From Phycisphaerae bacterium (GTDB lineage Bacteria; Planctomycetota; Phycisphaerae; Sedimentisphaerales; Anaerobacaceae), in NCBI GenBank assembly GCA_030667885.1, contig DAOUVA010000204.1, positions 1 to 7,550 on the forward strand: a stretch of 7,550 nt of DNA. Direction: 5' to 3'. The notes under the pieces were generated by a model. It saw only the letters and a list, made by a program, of their open reading frames with translations, made no database searches and was not told the DNA's origin. Position 1 is the stretch's first letter, and each line of letters starts with the position of its first letter. The position numbers were made by a program, and so were the translations under genes. This document shows positions 1 to 5,870 of this stretch, one piece after another.

Positions 1-1264
1 AAAAGAGCACCCTGAGTATCTCGCAAAATGTGGCGGAACATATTCGTCCGAATGGTTCTTCAGCAAAATCCTACATTGCCTCAGGGTTGACGCGAAGGTC
101 TTCGACGCTGCTTACACCTGGGTCGAACACGCCGATTACATGACCTCGTTGCTTACTGGAACCACCGAACCACAGAAAGTAAAACGATGCCGTTGTGCCG
201 CTGGACACAAAGCCATGTTCAACGACCAATGGGGCGGATACCCCGCAAAAGACTTCCTGGCGAAACTCGACCCCAAACTCGGCACCCTGCGCGACACTTT
301 AGGCGACAAAACATACGCCGTTGACGAAAAAGCCGGTGCTCTCACAGACCAATGGGCCCAAAAACTTGGCCTAAAAGCCGGCATTCCCGTCGCCATGGGC
401 GCCTTCGATGCCCATCTTGGCGGTGTCGGCTCTGGTATCAGCACCGGCAAACTTGTCAAAATAATCGGTACGAGTACTTGCGATATGGCCGTTTGGCCCG
501 CAGACAAAAAACTCGCCGATATACCCGGTATATGTGGCATTGTCGATGGCTCCGTCCTGCCGGGCTTCTGGGGACTCGAAGCTGGACAGTCCGCCGTCGG
601 CGATATCTTCAACTGGTTTGTAAACTACATCCAGCCCGGCGGCGCAAAAAACGGCTCGCATGACGCACTCACCGAAAAAGCTGCAAAGCTAAAACCCGGC
701 CAGTCCGGGCTCCTCGCTCTCGACTGGAACAACGGAAACAGAACCATTCTCGTCGACCAGAGACTCACTGGAATGCTACTCGGACAGACATTGCACACAA
801 AGCCTGAGGAAATTTACAGGGCCTTGGTTGAGGCCACTGCTTTTGGTGCACTTACCATCATAAAGAGGTTTGAGGAATATGGCGTCGAAATCTCCGAGGT
901 CGTGAACTGTGGCGGTATCGCCGAAAAAAACCCCTTCGTTATGCAGATTTACGCCGACATAACCGGCAGGGAAATGAAAGTCGCTCGCTCCGCACAGACC
1001 TGTGCTCTCGGCTCCGCTATCGCAGGAGCAGTCGTCGCTGGAAAAGACACCTGCGGTTATGACAGCTTCGCCAACGCACAGGACGCTATGTGTGCCATTA
1101 AAGAAAAAACCTATAAGCCGATTCCCGACAACAATAAAGTTTATGTCCAGCTTTACTCGCTTTACCGACAGTTGCATGATGCTTTTGGCCTCGACTCTTG
1201 GTCCGGAAAACTCGCTAATGTCATGAAGCAGCTCTTGGATATTAAGGATAAGGCAAACGCCTGA
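1..1264 (+). CDS. araB: L-ribulokinase (FGGY carbohydrate kinase), 5'-truncated by window edge
   Basis: ATP-dependent cytoplasmic kinase that phosphorylates L-ribulose to L-ribulose 5-phosphate in L-arabinose catabolism. The reading frame is open from base 2 to the TGA at 1262-1264, giving about 420 residues. Escherichia coli AraB is about 566 residues, so roughly the first quarter, with the N-terminal nucleotide-fold start, lies upstream. The ATG at 140 is internal, because clear AraB sequence (GGTYSSEWFFSK, then WVEHADYM) precedes it. Visible family marks are GAFDAH, whose Asp (407-409) aligns with the catalytic base of FGGY kinases; the AraB-like GTSTCDM; DQRLTGMLLG; and the C-terminal FGGY segments ATAFGA, NCGGIAEKN and CALGSAI. 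Identification as ribulokinase rather than xylulokinase or glycerol kinase rests on SSEW and GTSTCDM. The gene is rich in C-ending codons. It lies 97 nt before the isomerase gene, probably in one transcript with it. Confidence 0.93.
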   Translation, partial: KEHPEYLAKCGGTYSSEWFFSKILHCLRVDAKVFDAAYTWVEHADYMTSLLTGTTEPQKVKRCRCAAGHKAMFNDQWGGYPAKDFLAKLDPKLGTLRDTLGDKTYAVDEKAGALTDQWAQKLGLKAGIPVAMGAFDAHLGGVGSGISTGKLVKIIGTSTCDMAVWPADKKLADIPGICGIVDGSVLPGFWGLEAGQSAVGDIFNWFVNYIQPGGAKNGSHDALTEKAAKLKPGQSGLLALDWNNGNRTILVDQRLTGMLLGQTLHTKPEEIYRALVEATAFGALTIIKRFEEYGVEISEVVNCGGIAEKNPFVMQIYADITGREMKVARSAQTCALGSAIAGAVVAGKDTCGYDSFANAQDAMCAIKEKTYKPIPDNNKVYVQLYSLYRQLHDAFGLDSWSGKLANVMKQLLDIKDKANA

Positions 1265-1276
1265 AAATATTAAAAG

Positions 1277-1310
1277 TACGGGTGATGTTTCACCGGCACT
1301 AATGCCCGTG
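1277..1310 (+). other. Compact intercistronic RNA fold (three-way-junction-like) between araB and the isomerase
   Basis: Two short hairpins lie back to back, GGTGA(TGTT)TCACC at 1281-1294 and GGCA(CTAA)TGCC at 1295-1306. They are enclosed by TACG (1277-1280) pairing with CGTG (1307-1310), with one U-G pair. No base in this 34-nt segment is left over except the two loops. An alternative fold pairs ACGGG (1278-1282) with CCCGT (1305-1309), so the two folds are mutually exclusive. No T-run follows on the + strand, so it does not look like a simple terminator. A role in mRNA processing, stability or uneven expression of the two genes is inference. The pairing could also be chance in a short gap. 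Confidence 0.45.
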
Positions 1311-1361
1311 AAAAACATGCTTTAAAGAATATTAAAAACATATATAACAGGAGAACACAAA

Positions 1362-2768
1362 ATGAAGAAAACCACTTTTGGTGTGATTGTTGGAAACAGA
1401 GGTTTTTTCCCTGACCACCTCGCAAAGTCAGGACGAAAAGACATTCTCGATGTCCTCAGGAAAAACGGCTATAACACCGTCGCACTCTCAATACAGGATA
1501 CTAAATACGGGGCCGTTGAAACTTTCGAAGAGGCAAAAAAATGTGCCGCTCTCTTCGCCTCGAAGGCTGACTCCATTGACGGCATAATTGTAACGCTCCC
1601 CAACTTCGGCGATGAAAAGGGCGTTGCTGAAGCCATCAAGCGTTGCGGCCTTAACGTCCCAATCCTCATTCAGGCTGAGCCCGACGTCGCCGGTAAAATG
1701 ACCATCAAAGACAGACGCGACTCCTTCTGCGGAAAAATCAGTGCCTGCAACAACCTCAGACAAGCCGGCATCCCATTTACGCTGACAAACTCACACACCG
1801 TAAAGGTCAACTCCCCCGAATTCAAAAACGACCTTGATGACTTTGCCTCTGTCTGCCGCATCGTAAGAGGACTCGAAAACGTACGCTTCGGTGCAATTGG
1901 CTCCAGACCCGCTGCCTTTAACACCGTTCGCTACAGTGAAAAACTCCTCGAACTCTCCGGCATCACTGTCGAAACTGTCGACCTCTACGAAATCATCGGC
2001 AAGGTCGACCTGCTTTCTGGCAAAGAAAAAGGCGTCAAAAACAAATTAAATGCCATTAAAAAATATGTCCCAACAAAGGGTATCTCCGACGATGCTCTCT
2101 TGAAAATGGCAAAATTCGGCTATGTTGTTGACCAGTGGGTAAAAGCAAACCAAATCAGCGGTACTGCCATTCAGTGCTGGACCGCCATCGAGGAATTCTT
2201 CGGTGTTGTCCCATGTACACTTATGAGCATGATGAGTGATTCTCTCATGCCAAGTGCCTGTGAAGTTGACGTCACGGGACTGCTCGGTATGTACATCCTC
2301 CAACTCGCAAGCGGAACGCCCAGTGCCCTGCTCGACTGGAACAACAACTACGGAAACGACCCCGACAAATGCATCCTTTTCCATTGCAGCAACCTGCCAA
2401 AATCGTTCTTCAAGACTGCAAAGATGGATTACCAGGAAATCATCGCTGGCGCCGTAGGAATGGAAAACACTTACGGAACCGTTGTCGGAAGAATTGCCGC
2501 CAAACCCACTACCTTCTGCAGACCTTCAACCGATGATGCCGACGGTATCATCTCCGCTTATGTCGGCGAAGGAAAATTCACAAACGACAAACTCGATACC
2601 TTCGGCGGATATGGCGTCATGCAAATCCCAAACCTTCAGACACTAATGCAATACGTCTGCAGAATGGGCTTTGAGCACCACGTACCTATGAACATGTGCG
2701 AAAAGGCCGACGCCATCGCAGAAGCTCTCGATACATACATGGGATGGGACGTCTACCGACATGTATAA
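1362..2768 (+). CDS. L-fucose/L-arabinose isomerase family protein (FucI-like ketol isomerase)
   Basis: Predicted cytoplasmic, metal-dependent aldose-ketose isomerase of 468 residues. The start is the ATG at 1362, with AGGAG at 1349-1353 and 8 nt spacing. The N-terminal half (about 1-170) carries the family opening GVIVGNRGFFPDHL. The C-terminal half carries SACEVDVTG, ALLDWNNNYG, ILFHCSNLP and GFEHHVPMN. Glu301 and Asp325 are 24 residues apart, the same spacing as the Mn ligands Glu337 and Asp361 of E. coli FucI; His439 or His440 would be the third ligand (His528 in FucI). FucI itself is about 590 residues, so this is the shorter branch usually annotated L-fucose/L-arabinose isomerase family. 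Position directly after ribulokinase suggests it makes L-ribulose from L-arabinose, doing the job of AraA. That substrate is inferred from context; L-fucose or D-arabinose remain possible. Codon use is strongly biased: by my count 21 of 35 leucines are CTC and only 2 are TTA or TTG, suggesting high expression. Confidence 0.88.
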   Translation: MKKTTFGVIVGNRGFFPDHLAKSGRKDILDVLRKNGYNTVALSIQDTKYGAVETFEEAKKCAALFASKADSIDGIIVTLPNFGDEKGVAEAIKRCGLNVPILIQAEPDVAGKMTIKDRRDSFCGKISACNNLRQAGIPFTLTNSHTVKVNSPEFKNDLDDFASVCRIVRGLENVRFGAIGSRPAAFNTVRYSEKLLELSGITVETVDLYEIIGKVDLLSGKEKGVKNKLNAIKKYVPTKGISDDALLKMAKFGYVVDQWVKANQISGTAIQCWTAIEEFFGVVPCTLMSMMSDSLMPSACEVDVTGLLGMYILQLASGTPSALLDWNNNYGNDPDKCILFHCSNLPKSFFKTAKMDYQEIIAGAVGMENTYGTVVGRIAAKPTTFCRPSTDDADGIISAYVGEGKFTNDKLDTFGGYGVMQIPNLQTLMQYVCRMGFEHHVPMNMCEKADAIAEALDTYMGWDVYRHV

Positions 2769-2813
2769 TACTTCCGGGCTTTGGTATACGAAAAAGTGAA
2801 ATCTCGTGATTCC

Positions 2814-2855
2814 GGGCGGTGTTATAAGGCATATAGCCTAAACACCGCCCTTCTT
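2814..2855 (+). terminator. Probable intrinsic terminator after the isomerase gene
   Basis: A perfect 10-bp GC-rich stem pairs GGGCGGTGTT (2814-2823) with AACACCGCCC (2841-2850). The loop can itself pair, AGGC (2827-2830) with GCCT (2836-2839) around ATATA, extending the hairpin. It is followed by TTCTT (2851-2855), a short and interrupted T-run, so termination may be partial. It lies 46 nt after the isomerase stop and ahead of the mutarotase promoter, so it probably ends the araB-isomerase transcript. Confidence 0.75.
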
Positions 2856-2882
2856 GACGTTATTATAAACGTGCACCGGATA

Positions 2883-2914
2883 TTAACTGTTGCCTTTAAG
2901 GCAATTAACTATTG
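2883..2914 (+). promoter_or_regulatory. Candidate operator: direct repeat flanking a 15-bp palindrome, upstream of the mutarotase promoter
   Basis: TTAACTGTTG (2883-2892) recurs as TTAACTATTG (2905-2914), 9 of 10 identical and offset by 22 bp, about two helical turns. Between and partly overlapping them is a perfect palindrome, TTGCCTT-T-AAGGCAA (2890-2904). The second repeat overlaps the -35 hexamer by 3 bp. Direct repeats about 21 bp apart that overlap the -35 are how AraC-type activators bind at araBAD, whereas a palindrome would suit a LacI- or GntR-type dimer. No regulator gene lies in the window, so the binding protein is unknown. Confidence 0.45.
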
Positions 2915-2940
2915 TCAAATTCAGTTGGTGACGGTAAAAT
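2912..2940 (+). promoter_or_regulatory. Sigma70-like promoter for the mutarotase gene
   Basis: TTGTCA (2912-2917) matches TTGACA at five of six positions. TAAAAT (2935-2940) matches TATAAT at five of six. The spacing is exactly 17 bp. A transcript starting about 7 nt downstream, near 2947, would have a leader of roughly 28 nt before the ATG at 2975. It lies after the terminator of the preceding unit, which supports independent transcription. Confidence 0.62.
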
Positions 2941-2961
2941 CCTTATTCTCGAAATTTTGGC

Positions 2962-2977
2962 AGGAAAACAAAAAATG
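2962..2977 (+). promoter_or_regulatory. Ribosome binding site fixing the exported start of the mutarotase
   Basis: AGGA at 2962-2965 precedes the ATG at 2975-2977 by 9 nt. The frame is open further upstream to a TTG at 2912, but that TTG falls in the -35 hexamer and has no Shine-Dalgarno. The ATG at 2975 also yields a proper signal peptide, so it is the chosen start. Confidence 0.75.
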
Positions 2978-4102
2978 AAAACCACATACCCCACAATTGC
3001 TTTAGCTTTGGCTGTGTTGTTTATGTTTGGTTGTAATGAATCATTCAGTTTTGGAGATAAAAAAATGAGCATTGAAAAACAGGCTTTCGGAAAAACCGCC
3101 GATGGAAAAGACGTGGATTTATATACTTTGACCAACGCTAACGGCTTAAAAACCCAGATAACAAATTACGGCGGTATCGTAACTACACTTTATGTCCCAG
3201 ACCGCGATGGAAAACTCGATGATATTGTCCTCGGATACGAAACCCTCGACGAGTATATCGCCAATTCACCATATTTCGGGGCACTCGTCGGACGGTGTGG
3301 GAACAGAATCGGCAAGGGCAAATTCACCCTTGATGGCGTTGACTACACCCTCGCCACGAACGACGGCGAAAATCATCTCCACGGTGGTGTAAAAGGTTTC
3401 GACAAGGTTGTTTGGGACGCCGAACCCCTCGAAACACCTGACGGCCCCGCGCTAAAACTAACATATCTAAGCGCCGATGGCGAAGAAGGATACCCCGGAA
3501 ATCTAAAGTCAACCGCTATTTACACACTTACAAATGATAACGAGCTAAAGGTCGAATATGAGGCCGAAACTGACAAGGCCACTGTCTTAAATCTCACCCA
3601 CCACGGATACTTCAACCTCGCTGGACATGGTTCCGGCGACATCCTCGGCCACGAGCTCATGCTCACCGCTGACAATTACACACCTGTCGACGAAGGCCTC
3701 ATTCCTACCGGCGAAATTAGAGCCGTAAAAGATACGCCCATGGACTTCACCGCACCGATGGCTGTCGGTGCACGAATCGAAAAGGTCGAAGGCGGATATG
3801 ACCATAACTACGTGCTTAACAACTCCGATGGTTCCCTCGCTCTTGCTGCCTCCGTCTACGAACCGAAAACAGGACGACTCATGCAAATCTCCACAACCGA
3901 GCCAGCTATTCAGTTCTATTCAGGAAATTTCCTCGATGGCTCGAACAAGGGAAAAGGTGCTCTCTACAATAAGCACAATGGATTCTGCCTCGAAACTCAG
4001 CATTACCCCGATTCACCCAACAAACCCGAGTTCCCTTCGATCGTCCTAAAGCCCGGTGAAAAATACACCCATTTGACGGTACATAAATTCTCTGCAAAGT
4101 AA
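2975..4102 (+). CDS. galM: Aldose 1-epimerase (galactose mutarotase family), probable lipoprotein
   Basis: Interconverts alpha and beta anomers of aldoses. It is 375 residues from the ATG at 2975. Residues 1-19 form a signal peptide (MKTT, then a hydrophobic run) ending MFG before Cys20, a slightly atypical lipobox, so a membrane-anchored exported lipoprotein is likely. The mutarotase domain starts near residue 31. Residues matching the active site described for Lactococcus lactis GalM are Arg111 in GNRIG, His136 in HLHGG, His210 in THHGYFNL, Asp276 in GYDHNY and the catalytic base Glu340 in CLETQHYPDSPN, so it should be active. Met31 has its own ribosome binding site and would start a 345-residue form without the signal. 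It appears to have its own promoter, after a terminator. Outside the cytoplasm it would supply the anomer preferred by the transporter encoded next. The true sugar, whether galactose, glucose, arabinose or xylose, cannot be told from sequence. Confidence 0.93.
   Translation: MKTTYPTIALALAVLFMFGCNESFSFGDKKMSIEKQAFGKTADGKDVDLYTLTNANGLKTQITNYGGIVTTLYVPDRDGKLDDIVLGYETLDEYIANSPYFGALVGRCGNRIGKGKFTLDGVDYTLATNDGENHLHGGVKGFDKVVWDAEPLETPDGPALKLTYLSADGEEGYPGNLKSTAIYTLTNDNELKVEYEAETDKATVLNLTHHGYFNLAGHGSGDILGHELMLTADNYTPVDEGLIPTGEIRAVKDTPMDFTAPMAVGARIEKVEGGYDHNYVLNNSDGSLALAASVYEPKTGRLMQISTTEPAIQFYSGNFLDGSNKGKGALYNKHNGFCLETQHYPDSPNKPEFPSIVLKPGEKYTHLTVHKFSAK
3053..3067 (+). promoter_or_regulatory. Internal Shine-Dalgarno and in-frame ATG inside the mutarotase gene
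   Basis: GGAG at 3053-3056 lies 8 nt before an in-frame ATG at 3065-3067 (Met31), at least as good a ribosome site as that of the upstream ATG. Met31 falls just after the lipoprotein signal and linker, exactly where cytoplasmic GalM proteins usually begin. Initiation here would give a cytoplasmic form. Use of this site is inference. Confidence 0.45.
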
Positions 4103-4194
4103 GCAGGTAAATAAGAAATACCAAAAAAGAGGACCACCGGGTAGAAAGTATGCCGGAGAAATGTTGCAAGCACAAATCAAGCAGTAAATAAGAA
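4102..4194 (+). repeat. Imperfect direct repeat between the mutarotase and transporter genes
   Basis: AGCAGGTAAATAAGAA (4102-4117) recurs as AGCAGTAAATAAGAA (4180-4194), identical except for one missing G, with starts 78 nt apart. The first copy begins at the last base of the mutarotase stop codon. The rest of the 123-nt gap is purine-rich, with no hairpin terminator that I can see. It could be a small duplication or paired binding sites. Confidence 0.5.
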
Positions 4195-4225
4195 TGCAAA
4201 TTGAGAACGGAAAGGAAAGACTGAA

Positions 4226-5773
4226 ATGGACAGAAAATTTTATGCTACAAAGATTGCCCTTATCGTTGCAGTAGGAGGATTTACTCTTGGACACTGGATT
4301 CTTGCAATCTCAGGTGCAATCCCGTTCTTACGCGAACACTTTCATCAAGTACCGGACCTGGAAGTTTGGATTGGTGTGGTTACAGCTTCTCTTGCGATAG
4401 GTTGTATGGCCGGCACTTTGACCGCAGGGTTTTTAAGCGACCGTTTTGGCAGAAAAAAGGTCTTGTTGGCAACAGCACTGTTACTTTCAGTGGGAGGAAT
4501 TTGTTGCGCAATCGCTCCTTCACTTATTTTTTTACTTGTGGCGAGAATCATAGGAGCAATTGCAATTGGATGGGGATTAGTAATTGCACCGATGTACATA
4601 TCTGAAATTGCGCCCACAGAGAGAAGAGGCCAGCTCGGAATGATTAATCAGGTAGCTCTTATGATTGGCATCTCTGCTGCGTCTTTCATAAACTGGGGAG
4701 TTTTAAGTCTTTTTAATACATATCAATGGCCGTATCAATGGCGATGGATGCTGGGATTAGTAGCAGTTCCGGGCTTCCTTTATTTTATATTACTGTTTTT
4801 AATTCCTGAAAGTCCACGCTGGCTCGCAATTAAAGGAAAGGCCGAACAGGCTTTGGCGATATTTACTAATATCGGGGGCCAAGAGTATGCCGCCGGGCAG
4901 CTCCGCTCTATACAGGAATCCGCAGAAACAGAACAATCAACTTCAATATTCCAGCTTTTCAAGGGAAAGCTATTTACAATTTTACTCATTGGAATCGCAA
5001 TCGGCGCTCTTCAGCAGCTCATCGGCATCAATGCTATTTATTATTATGCTCCCGATTTTTTCGAGAGAATTGGCGGTTCAAGAAACACCGCATTTTTACA
5101 GGCCTGTATTATCGGGATTGCCAATATCGTCTTTGCACTGCTTGCTATGCGATTAATCGACCGAATCGGTCGAAAGTCACTGCTGGTAATCGGCATTATC
5201 GGGATTATTATATGCCACATGGTTGTTGGATTCTCTTTTATGAGCGCCAATTATTCGATTGATGATGAATCAATTGCAAAACTAAAAACCAATGTTAACG
5301 CTGAAGTAATAGGAAAGATTGAACCGCTGAAAGACCAGCTATATACTTCAAAAAAAGCGTATTCGGATGATTTGGCCTCGCGACTGACAGAGGATGAATT
5401 TAACAACAATAAACTAAATATCCTAAAATCGACCGTAAAATTGAATGGCATTGTTATTCTGATTGCCATTGTGAGTTTTGTGGCCATGTTCTCGATGTCA
5501 TTGGGACCGGTGACATGGGTGCTTTTATCCGAATTATATCCGAACCAGTTCAGGGCAAAGGCAATTTCAATCGCAGGTTTCTTCAATGGATTGGCGAGCT
5601 TTATCGTTCCCTTATTATTTCCTTGGGAATTGGAGAATATTGGTGAAGCAGCGACATTCTTCATCTTTGCAGCAATAGCCTTCGTGGGATTCTTGTTTAT
5701 ATTATGGAAAATCCCGGAAACTAAAGGCAAATCGCTTGAGGAAATCCAAGCCGCTCTCATGACAAAAAGTTAG
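4226..5773 (+). CDS. Sugar porter family MFS transporter (XylE/AraE/GLUT-like)
   Basis: Inner-membrane sugar importer of 515 residues; the ATG at 4226 has AGGA at 4213-4216, 9 nt upstream. Twelve membrane segments can be placed, roughly starting at residues 8, 48, 78, 101, 138, 177, 249, 287, 317, 407, 445 and 474. Sugar-porter marks are SDRFGRKK (71-78), Arg107 in ARIIGA, PMYISEIAP with RRG, PESPRWL (194-200), QQLIGINAIYYYAP (263-276), DRIGRK (312-317), GPVTWVLLSE with Trp431, and PETKG (497-501). Two oddities stand out. The helix-1 GYD motif reads GHW, so the Asp27 of XylE is Trp24 here. About 65 mostly hydrophilic residues (341-406) separate helices 9 and 10 on the predicted periplasmic side. 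Lying after the mutarotase it probably imports L-arabinose, D-xylose or a hexose. Codons are AT-richer than in the first three genes: of the first 29 leucines I count 2 CTC and 13 TTA or TTG. Confidence 0.92.
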   Translation: MDRKFYATKIALIVAVGGFTLGHWILAISGAIPFLREHFHQVPDLEVWIGVVTASLAIGCMAGTLTAGFLSDRFGRKKVLLATALLLSVGGICCAIAPSLIFLLVARIIGAIAIGWGLVIAPMYISEIAPTERRGQLGMINQVALMIGISAASFINWGVLSLFNTYQWPYQWRWMLGLVAVPGFLYFILLFLIPESPRWLAIKGKAEQALAIFTNIGGQEYAAGQLRSIQESAETEQSTSIFQLFKGKLFTILLIGIAIGALQQLIGINAIYYYAPDFFERIGGSRNTAFLQACIIGIANIVFALLAMRLIDRIGRKSLLVIGIIGIIICHMVVGFSFMSANYSIDDESIAKLKTNVNAEVIGKIEPLKDQLYTSKKAYSDDLASRLTEDEFNNNKLNILKSTVKLNGIVILIAIVSFVAMFSMSLGPVTWVLLSELYPNQFRAKAISIAGFFNGLASFIVPLLFPWELENIGEAATFFIFAAIAFVGFLFILWKIPETKGKSLEEIQAALMTKS

Positions 5774-5870
5774 GTATTTGAAAATTAAAACACAACTATT
5801 TGGTCAGAAATTTGTTCTATTTAATATATAAGCAAAATACAGGGCACCTTAAATTAGGAGAAATATTGCC

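Noticed and set aside
140..142. ATG as start of the ribulokinase gene
   Set aside because: The same frame is open to base 2 and encodes clear ribulokinase sequence before it, so this Met is internal and the true start is outside the window.
136..612. 158-codon minus-strand open frame
   Set aside because: It is antisense to ribulokinase, with no recognisable domain, and is explained by the codon bias of the + strand gene.
776..1318. 180-codon minus-strand open frame
   Set aside because: It is antisense to the conserved FGGY C-terminal domain and has no recognisable protein features.
2854..2886. TTGACG just after the terminator as a -35 hexamer
   Set aside because: The only -10-like sequences downstream (GATATT, TATTAA) lie 19-21 bp away. 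The TTGTCA/TAAAAT pair at 17 bp is much better.
2781..2978. 65-codon + strand open frame between isomerase and mutarotase
   Set aside because: It starts at a TTG with no ribosome site, runs through the terminator hairpin and promoter, and overlaps the mutarotase start.
4150..4191. 13-codon mini-ORF (MPEKCCKHKSSSK) before the transporter, possible leader peptide
   Set aside because: It has no well-placed ribosome site and no attenuator hairpin follows. An ORF this short is expected by chance.
5251..5760. 169-codon minus-strand open frame
   Set aside because: It is antisense to transporter helices 10-12 and contains no family motif.
5800..5827. TTGGTC with TAATAT as a promoter for the beta-helix gene
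   Set aside because: The hexamers match consensus at only three and four positions with 16-bp spacing. In an AT-rich gap this is not above chance, and the gene may be read through from the transporter.
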